A DNA stretch of 64,000 nt. It comes from Duganella sp. Root336D2 (GTDB taxonomy: Bacteria > Pseudomonadota > Gammaproteobacteria > Burkholderiales > Burkholderiaceae_D). Below, in pieces: positions 47,599-57,499 of this stretch. The stretch is from positions 64,393-128,392 of the forward strand of contig NZ_LMDB01000001.1 in assembly GCF_001425005.1 (NCBI RefSeq), given 5' to 3'. The translations under genes and the position numbers were made by a program. The notes below the pieces were generated by a model. That model did not search any database. It was not told where the DNA came from and worked only from the letters and a program-made list of their open reading frames with translations. Positions within the stretch are counted from its first letter, which is position 1, and every line of letters starts with the position of its first letter.

Positions 47599-48734
47599 GC
47601 AGGACCGATACCTTGGAACAGTTGCGCTTCTTTCGCCAGGTCTGCGCCTGGGGCGATTTTGGCTTTCTTGGCAGCCGCGAAATCGAGCATGCGGTTGATC
47701 GAGCGCTGCGCCAGCCTGCCGATTTCAGGGTCAACGTGGATTTCGTTGTCCATGTTTTCCAGCACGTCTGCCAGGTTGCGCAGGCCGTTCATCGCCATCC
47801 ACGGGCAGTGCGCGCAGCTCTTGCAGGTGGCGCTATTGCCGGCAGTTGGCGCTTCGATGAAGCTCTTGCCCGGTGCGGCCATGCGCATTTTGTGCAGGAT
47901 GCCGTTGTCGGTGGCGACGATAAATTCGGTAGCTGGCAGGCTGACTGCGGCAGCGATCAGCTGCGAAGTGGAGCCCACCACGTCGGCCTGCTCGACCACG
48001 CCGGCCGGCGACTCAGGGTGCACCAGCACTTTGGCGTTCGGGTGCTCGGCCTTCAGGAGGTCCAGCTCGACGCCCTTGAATTCGTCGTGCACCAGGCAGG
48101 AACCCTGCCACAGCAGCATGTCGGCGCCGGTCTGTTTCTGGATGTAGCCGCCCAGGTGCTTGTCCGGTGCCCACAGGATTTTCTTGCCCTGCTCGTGCAG
48201 GTGCTTGACGATATCCAGGCCGATCGACGAGGTGACCATCCAGTCGGCGCGCGCTTTCACGGCGGCGCTGGTGTTGGCATACACCACCACGGTGCGGTCC
48301 GGGTGCTGGTCGCAGAAAGCGATGAAGTCTTCCGGCGGGCAGCCCAGGTCCAGCGAGCAGGTGGCGTCCAGGTCCGGCATCAGCACGGTCTTTTCCGGGC
48401 TCAGTATCTTGGACGTCTCGCCCATGAACTTGACGCCGGCCACCACCAGGGTCTTGGCCGGATGGTCGCGCCCGAAGCGCGCCATTTCCAGCGAATCGGA
48501 GACGCAGCCGCCGGTTTCCTCGGCCAGGTCCTGCAGGTCGGCGTCCACGTAGTAATGGGCCACCAGCACGGCGTTACGCTCGCGCAGCAGGGTCTTGATG
48601 CGTTCCTTCAGCAGGATTTTCTCGTTGGCCGGCACAGGTGCCGGGGTGCGGGCCCACGCATGGGCCACGCAGCTGCCGCCTTCGACTGGCTTCTCGAATT
48701 CGACAGTCTTGATCGGTACAACGGTTGCGTTCAT
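47595..48734 (-). CDS. nadA: Quinolinate synthase
   Basis: 379 residues, long-type NadA. Cysteine ligands for the 4Fe-4S cluster are in [20 protein letters not shown] and [15 protein letters not shown]. Other blocks are [18 protein letters not shown] and [12 protein letters not shown]. It condenses iminoaspartate with dihydroxyacetone phosphate. It starts at the base after the ybiT stop and overlaps nadC, suggesting a ybiT-nadA-nadC transcript. Confidence 0.96.
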   Translation of the reverse strand: MNATVVPIKTVEFEKPVEGGSCVAHAWARTPAPVPANEKILLKERIKTLLRERNAVLVAHYYVDADLQDLAEETGGCVSDSLEMARFGRDHPAKTLVVAGVKFMGETSKILSPEKTVLMPDLDATCSLDLGCPPEDFIAFCDQHPDRTVVVYANTSAAVKARADWMVTSSIGLDIVKHLHEQGKKILWAPDKHLGGYIQKQTGADMLLWQGSCLVHDEFKGVELDLLKAEHPNAKVLVHPESPAGVVEQADVVGSTSQLIAAAVSLPATEFIVATDNGILHKMRMAAPGKSFIEAPTAGNSATCKSCAHCPWMAMNGLRNLADVLENMDNEIHVDPEIGRLAQRSINRMLDFAAAKKAKIAPGADLAKEAQLFQGIGPA

Positions 48735-50336
48735 TTACTCGATGCCTTGGCTCTTCAGGTAGTCTTCATAGCCGCCGCGGAAGTCCACGACTTCTTTTTC
48801 CTTGATCTCGATGATGCGGGTGGCCAGCGAGGAAACGAACTCGCGGTCGTGCGACACGAAGATCAGGGTGCCGGCGTACTTTTCCAGGGCGATGTTGAGC
48901 GACTCGATCGATTCCATGTCCATGTGGTTGGTCGGCTCGTCCAGGAGCAGGACATTGTGGCGGCCCAGCATCAGCTTGCCATACATCATACGGCCTTTTT
49001 CACCACCCGACAGGACCTTGACCGATTTCTTGACTTCGTCGCCGCCGAACAGCAGGCGGCCCAGCGATGAGCGCACAGCCTGGTCGTCGTCGCCTTCCTT
49101 GGTCCACTGACCCATCCAGTCGGTCAGGTTGATGTCGCTGGCGAATTCCTCGGTCGGATCCTGCGGCATGTAGCCGACGTTGGCGTTTTCCGCCCATTTC
49201 ACCAGGCCGGTATCAGCATTCAGGCCGGTGATCTCTGCGCCGCCGATGCAGCGCAGCATGGTGGTCTTGCCGGCGCCGTTGGCGCCGATGATGGCAATGC
49301 GCTCGCCCGCTTCCACTGCCAGGTCGACGTTCTTGAACAGGGTGCGGTCATAGGTTTTCGAGATGCCCTGGGTCTCCACCGCCAGGCGGTGCAGCTTTTT
49401 CTCGCCGTCGAAGCGCACGAAGGGATAGGCGCGCGAGGATGGCTTGATGTCCTCGATCTTGATCTTGTCGATCATCTTGGCGCGCGAGGTGGCCTGGCGC
49501 GCCTTGGATTTGTTGGCCGAGAAGCGGCGCACGAAGTCCTGCAGTTCGGCGACCTTGTCCTTGGCCTTGGCATTGTTGGCCAATTGCTGGTTGCGGGCCT
49601 GGGTCGAGGCCAGCATGTATTCGTCGTAATTGCCCGGATAGATCTTCAGCGTGCCGTAGTCCATGTCGGCCACGTGGGTGCATACCTGGTTCAGGAAGTG
49701 GCGATCGTGGGAGATGATGATCATCGTCGAATCGCGCTGGTTCAGCGTGTCTTCCAGCCAGCGGATGGTATCGATGTCCAGGTTATTGGTCGGTTCGTCC
49801 AGCAGCAGGATGTGCGGGTTGGAGAACAGGGCCTGCGCCAGCAGCACGCGCAGCTTCCAGCCCGGCGCCACGGCGCTCATCGGGCCCTGGTGCAGGCTGA
49901 TGTCGATACCGGCGCCCATCAGCAGTTCGCCGGCGCGCGCTTCGGCGGTGTAGCCGTCGTATTCGGCGACCTTGCCTTCCAGTTCGGCCGCTTCCATGTA
50001 GTCGTCGTCGGTCGCTTCCGGGTTGGCGTAGATGGCGTCGCGCTTGGACATCGCTTCCCACATCTCGGTGTGGCCCATCATGACCACGTCCAGCACGCGC
50101 TTTTCTTCGTACGCGAACTGGTCCTGGCGCAGCTTGCCGAGGCGCTCGTTGGCGTCCAGGCTCACATTGCCGGCAGACGGTTCGAGGTCGCCACCGAGGA
50201 TTTTCATGAAGGTCGACTTGCCGCAGCCGTTCGCTCCGATCAGGCCGTAGCGGTTACCGTCGCCAAACTTGACGGAAATGTTCTCGAACAGCGGCTTGGC
50301 GCCGAACTGCATGGTGATGTTAGCGGTAGAAAGCAT
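48735..50336 (-). CDS. ybiT: ABC-F ATPase, YbiT type
   Basis: 533 residues with two ABC domains and no membrane part: first Walker [10 protein letters not shown], Walker [14 protein letters not shown]; second Walker [10 protein letters not shown], signature LSGGEKGRM, Walker [14 protein letters not shown]. The first signature reads VAPGWKLR as in E. coli YbiT. The interdomain linker [20 protein letters not shown] matches ABC-F proteins that bind the ribosomal E site. The role is translation-related rather than transport. Starts [20 protein letters not shown]. Confidence 0.95.
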   Translation of the reverse strand: MLSTANITMQFGAKPLFENISVKFGDGNRYGLIGANGCGKSTFMKILGGDLEPSAGNVSLDANERLGKLRQDQFAYEEKRVLDVVMMGHTEMWEAMSKRDAIYANPEATDDDYMEAAELEGKVAEYDGYTAEARAGELLMGAGIDISLHQGPMSAVAPGWKLRVLLAQALFSNPHILLLDEPTNNLDIDTIRWLEDTLNQRDSTMIIISHDRHFLNQVCTHVADMDYGTLKIYPGNYDEYMLASTQARNQQLANNAKAKDKVAELQDFVRRFSANKSKARQATSRAKMIDKIKIEDIKPSSRAYPFVRFDGEKKLHRLAVETQGISKTYDRTLFKNVDLAVEAGERIAIIGANGAGKTTMLRCIGGAEITGLNADTGLVKWAENANVGYMPQDPTEEFASDINLTDWMGQWTKEGDDDQAVRSSLGRLLFGGDEVKKSVKVLSGGEKGRMMYGKLMLGRHNVLLLDEPTNHMDMESIESLNIALEKYAGTLIFVSHDREFVSSLATRIIEIKEKEVVDFRGGYEDYLKSQGIE

Positions 50337-50369
50337 GCTGGAATAAATGTGGGTAAAAGCGAATCGGGC

Positions 50370-50375
50370 ATTATA
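50370..50375 (-). promoter_or_regulatory. Candidate -10 element (TATAAT) for ybiT
   Basis: Read on the minus strand, TATAAT lies 33 bp before the ybiT ATG. No good -35 is seen at the right spacing. It is about 100 bp outside the inverted-repeat element at 50475-50786, so that element would sit just upstream of the ybiT promoter. Confidence 0.35.
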
Positions 50376-50481
50376 CCCCGCCCACCATAGGGACGCATAG
50401 GAGCGGCCCTCGGTGGTGATGCAAAATAATCATCAAAAACATCACGAGACGCTACGGGATAGTGCCTCTTTCCGATTTCGC

Positions 50482-50547
50482 GGAAAACTCTTAAACGCTC
50501 TTGACCACTCTTGTTTTCTCTTATTTACTCTTATTCGCTCTTAAATT
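50482..50547 (+). repeat. Left inverted-repeat arm with six phased CTCTT motifs
   Basis: CTCTT occurs at 50488, 50498, 50508, 50518, 50528 and 50538, each exactly 10 bp after the previous. Against the reverse complement of the right arm 53 of 66 positions match with no gap (counted by hand), including a perfect 18-bp inner end (CTTATTCGCTCTTAAATT). Confidence 0.9.
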
Positions 50548-50728
50548 TCCTTACTTTCTTGCGCAGGAACATCGCCGGCTGCCATTCATTGTCATTTGGA
50601 AAGCGGACCCAGATGGTCGTCCATGCATTCCTGAACGAGCCGCCCACGGCATTCACGAACTGTACTGGCGAAACACTTCGTCCGGCGTAGCGCAGTGCCA
50701 GCTTCGACCAATTTAAGAGCGAATAAGT
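50531..50728 (-). pseudogene. Start-less reading frame inside the inverted-repeat element
   Basis: 65 sense codons run between a TGA in the right arm (50729-50731) and a TAA in the left arm (50531-50533). The interior reads like protein (SVSPVQFVNAVGGSF, then WTTIWVRFPNDNEWQPAMFL) but has no ATG before its last third. It may be a captured or decayed gene end. Not recognised. Confidence 0.35.
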
Positions 50729-50775
50729 TCAATCAAGAGGCAATAAGAGTGATTAAGAGCGAATAAGAATTTTCC
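50710..50775 (-). repeat. Right inverted-repeat arm with phased AAGAG motifs
   Basis: AAGAG occurs at 50715, 50735, 50745 and 50755, with near-copies AAGTT at 50725 and AAGAA at 50765, so the 10-bp phase is kept through six steps. The inner 18 bp are the exact reverse complement of the left arm end. Confidence 0.9.
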
Positions 50776-50795
50776 TGTATTTCGCGAACACCCCT

Positions 50796-52079
50796 CTATT
50801 GCCGCATCCAGTCGCGCAATTCGTAGTACCAATACGTCATTTGTGCAGCCAGCAGCCCGGCCGGGCCGCCGGTGGTCGGCAGGCCCCAGGCTGCGAACTG
50901 CTCGACCTTACTGAGTTCGCCCATGAGGGCAGCCGACAGGACATCGCCGGCCAACGATGTCGGCCCCACCCCGTGGCCACCGAACCCCATGCCATACCAG
51001 ACCCCATTTGGCAGCTTGCCGAGTTGCGGCATCTTGTGGCGGCCATAGCTCATCAAGCCGCTCCAGGCGTAATCGACCCTGGTGCCCGCGAGCTGGGGAT
51101 AGACTTTCAGCATATCGTCATACAACAGGCGCGCCACCTCCTCCGGACTACGCGATCGAACCGAGATGCGGCCGCCCCACAGCAAGCGGCTGTCCGCCAG
51201 TGGACGGTAGTAATCGAAGGCGAAACGTGTGTCGTAAATGGCCGCATCAGTGGCCAATGCCTGCGGCATCCGGCCGCCGAGCGGCTCGGTCACCATGACA
51301 TACGTCGCAATTGGCAGGATCGCGCCGGCCAGCGCAGGATACAGGCGCTCGAGGTAGCCGCCGCAGCAGACGACAACTTCCTCGCACAGCACTTCGCCAG
51401 CCGCCGTCGCGACACGCCAACCCTTGCCTCCGGCGGCCCGCGGCAGCGCCTCGATCGAGACCACACGGCTGTTTTCATGCACACGGATGCCGCCAGCCTG
51501 CAGCGTGCGCGCCAGGCCCTGCGCGTACTTCAGCGGATGAAAGTGGAAGGCGTTTTGCTCGTACAGGGCACCGAAATAACGCTCGCTGCGCGCCCGCTGG
51601 GCGAAATCGGCCGGCGAAATCCGTTGCCACTCGACGCCCAGGTGGTCGCGCATGAAGTGCTGGCGCTCATCCAGCACGCGCGGATCGTCAAACCAGTTGG
51701 CGAGGTAAATGCCGCCATGCGTAGCGTCGCAATCAATGCCGTACTGCGCGATACGACGGCGGATCTGGTCGACAGCGCCAAGCGTGAGCTGGTAGAGCCG
51801 CCTGCCCTGCTGCGCGCCAACGGTCGCCAGCAAAGCCTGTTCATCGAGCGAATAGCCGCCGAACACGAAGCCACCATTGCGGCCGGATGCGCCGTGGCCG
51901 ACCTGTTCGGCTTCCAGCAGGACCACGTCGCGCTCGCCATGCTCCATCAGCGACATCGCCGTCGCCAATCCCGCAAAACCGGCGCCGACGATGCAGATGC
52001 GCGCCTGTTGGCGGCCCGCCAGAGGCGCGCAGGCATCGCCGGGCGCGGTAGCGCGGTAGTAGCTCTCCGCGCCGTTCAT
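50796..52079 (-). CDS. FAD-dependent amine/amino-acid oxidase (DAO family, PuuB-like)
   Basis: 427 residues from the ATG at 52079, which overlaps the LD-carboxypeptidase stop (TGATG). FAD loop ICIVGAGFAGLATAMSLMEHG, HGASGRNGGFVFGGYS, and the C-terminal GVWYGMGFGGHGVGPTSLAG are typical of DAO-family oxidases such as gamma-glutamylputrescine oxidase. The substrate is not defined here: no other putrescine genes are nearby. Last gene of the minus-strand run from queE. Confidence 0.9.
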   Translation of the reverse strand: MNGAESYYRATAPGDACAPLAGRQQARICIVGAGFAGLATAMSLMEHGERDVVLLEAEQVGHGASGRNGGFVFGGYSLDEQALLATVGAQQGRRLYQLTLGAVDQIRRRIAQYGIDCDATHGGIYLANWFDDPRVLDERQHFMRDHLGVEWQRISPADFAQRARSERYFGALYEQNAFHFHPLKYAQGLARTLQAGGIRVHENSRVVSIEALPRAAGGKGWRVATAAGEVLCEEVVVCCGGYLERLYPALAGAILPIATYVMVTEPLGGRMPQALATDAAIYDTRFAFDYYRPLADSRLLWGGRISVRSRSPEEVARLLYDDMLKVYPQLAGTRVDYAWSGLMSYGRHKMPQLGKLPNGVWYGMGFGGHGVGPTSLAGDVLSAALMGELSKVEQFAAWGLPTTGGPAGLLAAQMTYWYYELRDWMRQ

Positions 52080-52978
52080 CACAGCGTTGGATAGCCGCTT
52101 GCCGTCAGGTCAAAGCCTTCGCCGTCGGAAACGAGATGCGCCCGCCCCCCGAATGGCAAGGTGCAGCGCGATTCTCCGTGGCCGAACGGCAGGCCGGTCA
52201 GCACCGGCACCGGCAGCAGGCTGCGGATATACGCCAGCATCGTGTCGAAGTCGTAACCGTTATCGTGCGGCGACAACCGGTAACCGGAAAAATCACCCAG
52301 CACGATGGCGCGCTGGCGCTCCAGTACGCCGGCAAAATGCAGCTGCAGCAGCATGCGCTCGACACGGTATGGATGTTCGCCGATATCTTCAAGGAACAGG
52401 ATGCCGCCATCGATCTGCGGCCAGTATGGCGTACCAATCAGGTGGTTGATCATTGCCAGGTTGCCGCCCCACAACGTGCCCTCCACGTCCAGCTGCGGAT
52501 TGCCTGCCCCCGTGCCGCGCACGGAATGGGTCGGCCCCTTCAGGCAATCCCAGAACTGTTTCAAGGTGTACGCAACCGGCTCCTCGCGAACCAAGTCCGC
52601 GCTCATCGGCCCGGCGAAACTGATGCGGCCTGTCGCCTGGTACAGGCCCATATGGAAAGCCGTGATATCACTGAAACCGACAAACAGCTTCCCGCTGTCG
52701 GCCATGCTGCGAAAATCAATGTGCGGCAGGATGCGGCTGATGCCGTATTGGCCGCGCAAGGCAATCACGATCTGGCATTCGGGGTCGGCTGCGGCGGCGT
52801 TCAGCTGCGCCAGGCGCTCGCCATCCGAGGCAGCGAAGCGCTCGAATTTGCGCTCCGCGTCGTAGTAATTGTGGACGATATAGCCTTGCGACTGGAGGCG
52901 GGAAATGCCGCGTGCCAGCGCGGCGTCATCGATGGGGTAGCCGCTGGTTCCGGCAATGGCAATTCCGATATTTTTCAC
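52079..52978 (-). CDS. Muramoyltetrapeptide LD-carboxypeptidase (S66)
   Basis: 299 residues. Nucleophile Ser103 in LFVGFSDITAFH, catalytic Glu in GILFLEDIGEHPYRVERML and His in GLPFGHGESRCTLPFG, the S66 triad. It removes the terminal D-Ala from murein tetrapeptides in the cytosol for cell-wall recycling (LdcA role). Overlaps the alpha/beta hydrolase by four bases and the FAD oxidase by one base. Confidence 0.93.
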   Translation of the reverse strand: MKNIGIAIAGTSGYPIDDAALARGISRLQSQGYIVHNYYDAERKFERFAASDGERLAQLNAAAADPECQIVIALRGQYGISRILPHIDFRSMADSGKLFVGFSDITAFHMGLYQATGRISFAGPMSADLVREEPVAYTLKQFWDCLKGPTHSVRGTGAGNPQLDVEGTLWGGNLAMINHLIGTPYWPQIDGGILFLEDIGEHPYRVERMLLQLHFAGVLERQRAIVLGDFSGYRLSPHDNGYDFDTMLAYIRSLLPVPVLTGLPFGHGESRCTLPFGGRAHLVSDGEGFDLTASGYPTL

Positions 52979-53871
52979 CCGGCCATATTACCCCGGAGAT
53001 GTTGTTCTAGCAAGGCAAGCAGGCGTCCCACCAAGACCGGCGGCATATCATGGCCCATGCCTTCAATCAGCTCCAGCCGCGCCCCCGGGATCTGGCGCGC
53101 CGTGTCGATGCCGCAGGCGCATGGCACCAGGGGATCGGCATCGCCATGGATCACCAGTGCCGGGCAGCGGATCTTGCGCAGCAGCGCGCTGCGGTCGCCC
53201 GAAGCGGCAATCGCCACCAGTTGCCGCGCCACCCCGTCACCACTCACGCTGCGCGCCACTGCCTCACCGGCCATCTGCCGCAACAAATCGTCCGGCATTG
53301 GGAACGCCGGACTGCCAATGGTGCGGAAGGTATCGACCATCTGCTCCACCACGCGCGCCCGGTGGTGCGCACTTGCCGTGCGGCGCAGCAGGATGCGCCG
53401 CGCCGCCGGCGTCGGCCCCGGCAGGCCGCGGCGGCCGCTGCTCGACATGATGGAGGTCAGGCTCAGCGTGCGCGTCGGATAGCGCGCCGCCATGATCTGC
53501 GACACCATGCCGCCCATCGACACACCGACAATATGCGCTGCCGCCACGCCCAATGCGTCAAGCAGCCCGAGCGCATCGCCGGCCATATCGTTCAAGGTAT
53601 ACGCCGCGCTCTGGGGCCAGCCGAACAGGTGGCGCAGGTAGGCCAGCCACAGGTTGGGCGCGCCAAGATGGTCGAGATGGGAAGACAAGCCGGCATCGCG
53701 GTTGTCGTAACGGATCACATGGAAGCCGCGCTGCACCAGCCCGTCGACCAGTTCGCCCGGCCAGGAAATCAGTTGCAGGGCCAGCCCCATGTTCAGCAGC
53801 ACAGCCGGGCCGGCCGGGTCGCCGCTGGACTCGTAGGTAATCGTAATACCGTTTATATCAACGCTGGACAT
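52975..53871 (-). CDS. Alpha/beta hydrolase
   Basis: 298 residues with the hydrolase fold: oxyanion region LLNMGLALQLISWP, DNRDAGLS, nucleophile elbow GVSMGGM (Ser118), acid in VIHGDADPLVP and His in EGMGHDMP. This subgroup resembles polyketide cleavage (aclacinomycin methylesterase RdmC-like) or epoxide-type hydrolases. Substrate unknown. It overlaps ldcA by four bases. Confidence 0.9.
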   Translation of the reverse strand: MSSVDINGITITYESSGDPAGPAVLLNMGLALQLISWPGELVDGLVQRGFHVIRYDNRDAGLSSHLDHLGAPNLWLAYLRHLFGWPQSAAYTLNDMAGDALGLLDALGVAAAHIVGVSMGGMVSQIMAARYPTRTLSLTSIMSSSGRRGLPGPTPAARRILLRRTASAHHRARVVEQMVDTFRTIGSPAFPMPDDLLRQMAGEAVARSVSGDGVARQLVAIAASGDRSALLRKIRCPALVIHGDADPLVPCACGIDTARQIPGARLELIEGMGHDMPPVLVGRLLALLEQHLRGNMAG

Positions 53872-53911
53872 AGCTCAGCATAGCACCGCCAAAGCGGCGC
53901 GTGGCGCGCGC

Positions 53912-54815
<904 letters not shown>

Positions 54816-54829
54816 CGAGTCAGCAATAC

Positions 54830-55462
54830 TTAAGGTATGTTCAACAGTTTATGGGTTTGCAGGCTCAGTTTCCATTTAGGATTGCGCTTGCAGGTCTCGA
54901 TCGCCAGCGTGGTATTGAAGGCCGCCAGCGGGCCATCCATCGGCTGCACGAAGAAATTCTCGAAATCCAGGCCTTCATAGGCGGCCAGGTCCTGGTCCTT
55001 CTGCGGGATCACAACCTTGATTTCATTGCCTTTGCTGACCACCAGCTGCGCGCCCATTTTCGGGCTGACGCAGATCCAGTCCACGCCCGCCGGCACTTCC
55101 ATGGTGCCGTTGGTTTCGATGGCGATGGTAAAGCCCGCCGCATGCATCGCGTCGATCAGCTGCGCATCGAGCTGCAGCAGCGGTTCGCCGCCGGTGAACA
55201 CCACATATTTATGGCCATGGCCGGCCGGCCACAGGCTGTCGATTTTCTGCGCCAAGGCCGCCGGCGCGGCGAATTTGCCACCGTTTTCGCCATCGGTGCC
55301 CACGAAGTCGGTGTCGCAAAACTGGCAGACGGCGCTGGCGCGGTCTTGTTCGCGGCCGGTCCACAGGTTGCAGCCGGAAAAACGGCAAAACACGGCGGGC
55401 CGCCCGGCGTGGGCGCCTTCGCCCTGCAGGGTGTAGAAAATTTCCTTGATGCTATAAGTCAC
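54830..55462 (-). CDS. queE: 7-carboxy-7-deazaguanine synthase (radical SAM)
   Basis: 210 residues. The radical-SAM cysteines are in a CX14CX2C pattern (CNLWTGREQDRASAVCQFCD), the extended loop known from Burkholderia QueE rather than the canonical CX3CX2C. YTLQGEGAHAGRPAVFCRFS and VFTGGEPLLQLD are further hallmarks. It rearranges carboxytetrahydropterin to CDG. queC and queF are not in the window. Confidence 0.95.
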   Translation of the reverse strand: MTYSIKEIFYTLQGEGAHAGRPAVFCRFSGCNLWTGREQDRASAVCQFCDTDFVGTDGENGGKFAAPAALAQKIDSLWPAGHGHKYVVFTGGEPLLQLDAQLIDAMHAAGFTIAIETNGTMEVPAGVDWICVSPKMGAQLVVSKGNEIKVVIPQKDQDLAAYEGLDFENFFVQPMDGPLAAFNTTLAIETCKRNPKWKLSLQTHKLLNIP

Positions 55463-55605
55463 GGGTGAATCCGGTGGTCGGCAACCCTACATTATAGCGC
55501 GTTTCACGAAACGAAATGCCTTTGCGCTTCGTCAACATTTGCCTCTTGCGGCGGCGGCACAATCAAGTTCCCGACGCAGTGAACAACAAACAGGGCCGCC
55601 GCCAA

Positions 55606-56595
55606 ATGAATAGTCTCCTCCAGAGCTCCCACCTGATGGAAGCCCCCTGCCCGGACCAGCCGCAGGGTTTCGCATTGAAGCTGATGGAACTGCTGGTCAT
55701 TCCCACTTTTGTCCTTGACCCCCAGGGCCGGGTCATCATCTGGAACCGCGCCTGCGAGCGCCTGACCGGCGTCCCGGCGCACGAGCTGCTTGGCAGTAGC
55801 GCGCACTGGTGCGCCTTCTACGCCAACCAGCGCCCGACCCTGGCCGACCTGGTGATCGCCGGCCGTACCGGCGAGATCCTCGACCTGTACGACGGCCAGT
55901 CGCGCGGCCCGGCCGGGACCAGGGACAACCTGTGTGCGGAAAACTGGTGCGAAATGCCGCGCAGCGCCGGCCGCCGCTACCTGGCCGCCGATGCCAGCCC
56001 GATCTACGACAGCGACGGGCAGCTGGTGGCCGTGGTCGAGACCTTGCGCGACCTGACCGAGGAAAAGCAGACCCAGATCGCGCTGGAGCAGCTGGCTACG
56101 CGCGACGGCTTGACCGGGCTGGCCAACCGGCGCTGCTTCGACCATACCTTGCTGGCCGAGTGGCAGCGCGCCCTGCGCCAGGCGCAACCCCTGTCGCTGC
56201 TGATGGTCGACGTCGACAACTTCAAGCAGTACAACGACGCCTTCGGCCATGTCGGCGGCGACGATTGCCTGAAGCGCATCGCCAGCGCAGTAGCGAGCGA
56301 AATGCGCGCCAACGACCTGGTGGCGCGCTATGGCGGCGAGGAGTTCGCCGTGATCCTGCCCAACCAGTCGCTGAAAGGCGCCGCCATCGTCGCCGAGCGG
56401 ATCCGCTGCCGCATCGAAGCGCTGCGCCTGCCCAACAGCGGCGCGTCCCAGCGCTACGTCACGGTCAGCATCGGTGCCGCGACCGCGATCGCCTCGCACG
56501 AGCAGCAGCCGGCGCAGCTGGTGGCCACGGCCGACGCGGCGCTGTACCGCGCCAAGCATATGGGCCGCAACCGGATCAGCCTGCCCGGCACTTAG
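55606..56595 (+). CDS. PAS-GGDEF diguanylate cyclase
   Basis: 329 residues from the ATG at 55606; an in-frame start at 55516 would add 30 Arg-rich residues. A PAS domain (VIPTFVLDPQGRVIIWNRAC, residues about 25-145) is joined to a GGDEF domain with DGLTGLANRRCFD, the active site ARYGGEEF and an RAND inhibitory I-site five residues before it. It should make c-di-GMP with product feedback. Its 3' end overlaps the convergent receiver-GGDEF gene by 20 bp. Confidence 0.92.
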   Translation: MNSLLQSSHLMEAPCPDQPQGFALKLMELLVIPTFVLDPQGRVIIWNRACERLTGVPAHELLGSSAHWCAFYANQRPTLADLVIAGRTGEILDLYDGQSRGPAGTRDNLCAENWCEMPRSAGRRYLAADASPIYDSDGQLVAVVETLRDLTEEKQTQIALEQLATRDGLTGLANRRCFDHTLLAEWQRALRQAQPLSLLMVDVDNFKQYNDAFGHVGGDDCLKRIASAVASEMRANDLVARYGGEEFAVILPNQSLKGAAIVAERIRCRIEALRLPNSGASQRYVTVSIGAATAIASHEQQPAQLVATADAALYRAKHMGRNRISLPGT

Positions 56596-57499
56596 CGCGC
56601 TGCGCTCCGCCCAGCATGGCGCGGTTGCGGCCGGAGCGCTTGGCTTCATACAGCGCCTTGTCGGCCGCCTCCAGCAAGCTGGCCGGCGTGTCGTCGGTGT
56701 CGGGGGGCAGCGAGCACAGGCCGACGCTGATGCTCACATGCGGCGCCACCAGCGAAGCGGCGTGCGGCAGATGCAGTCCCGCCACGTGCTCGCAGATCCA
56801 TGTGCCGTAGCGCTGCACCTCTTCCTCGCAGCTGTTGGGCAGCAGCACCACGAACTCTTCGCCGCCGTAGCGCGCCACCAGTTCGCCCGGCCGGCGCGTG
56901 CACTGGGCCAGTGCCTGCGCCACCGTGCGCAGGCACTCATCGCCCACCTGGTGGCCATAGTGGTCGTTGTACAGCTTGAAATGGTCGACGTCGACCAGCG
57001 CCACGCCCAGTGCCGCGCCCTGGCGCCGGTGCCGCGCCACTTCGACCGTGAACTGTTCGTCGAAATAGCGCCGGTTGTGCAGGCCGGTCAGGCCATCTTT
57101 GTGCGCCAGCGTATCGAGGCTGGCCAGCGCCGCCTGCAAGCGCAAATGGGTGCGCACGCGCGCCTGCACCACCGGCCCGCTGAGCGGCTTGGTGATGAAG
57201 TCCACCGCGCCGGCATCAAGGCAGGCGATCTCGTTTTCCACGCCGCTGCTGGCGGTCACGAAAATCACCGGGCAATGCCGCAGGTCGGGATCGGCCATGA
57301 TGCGGTCGCATACGGCAAAACCGTCCATGCTCTTCATCTGCAGGTCGAGCAGGATCAGTTGCGGGCGCTGGGCCCGTGCGATTTCCAGCCCCGCCATGCC
57401 GTTGGTGGCAAACAGCACCCGCGCCTGCTCGCGCAGCATGGCGCTCATCAGGCGGATGGTGTCGGGGTTGTCGTCGATGATCAGGATGGTGCTTTCCAT
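56576..57499 (-). CDS. Response regulator with GGDEF output
   Basis: 307 residues. Receiver domain 1-125 (ILIIDDNPD, phospho-Asp in LILLDLQMKSMDG, TASSG, Lys in FITKPL) and GGDEF 135-295 (DGLTGLHNRRYFD, ARYGGEEF). The I-site position reads RPGE instead of RxxD, so product inhibition may be weak. It overlaps the upstream hybrid kinase gene by 19 bp, so the kinase with its HPt domain is the obvious phosphodonor. Confidence 0.94.
   Translation of the reverse strand: MESTILIIDDNPDTIRLMSAMLREQARVLFATNGMAGLEIARAQRPQLILLDLQMKSMDGFAVCDRIMADPDLRHCPVIFVTASSGVENEIACLDAGAVDFITKPLSGPVVQARVRTHLRLQAALASLDTLAHKDGLTGLHNRRYFDEQFTVEVARHRRQGAALGVALVDVDHFKLYNDHYGHQVGDECLRTVAQALAQCTRRPGELVARYGGEEFVVLLPNSCEEEVQRYGTWICEHVAGLHLPHAASLVAPHVSISVGLCSLPPDTDDTPASLLEAADKALYEAKRSGRNRAMLGGAQRAKCRAG

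Larger units (their letters stand above)
50475..50786. mobile_element. MITE-like element with long inverted repeats and 10-bp phased CTCTT motifs
   Basis: Between the FAD oxidase stop and the ybiT promoter lies a structure with 66-bp inverted arms (50482-50547 and 50710-50775). In each arm the pentamer CTCTT, or AAGAG in the other orientation, recurs exactly every 10 bp. The 8-mer ATTTCGCG is repeated directly at 50475-50482 and 50779-50786, just outside the arms, like a target-site duplication. About 160 bp of interior carry a start-less reading frame. The arms are AT-rich in a GC-rich genome. No transposase is inside. Family not recognised; a phased regulatory array is the alternative. Confidence 0.6.

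Noticed and set aside
50488-50769. CRISPR-like array
   Set aside because: The repeats are 5-bp motifs with 5-bp spacing, the two halves are inverted relative to each other, and no cas gene is nearby.
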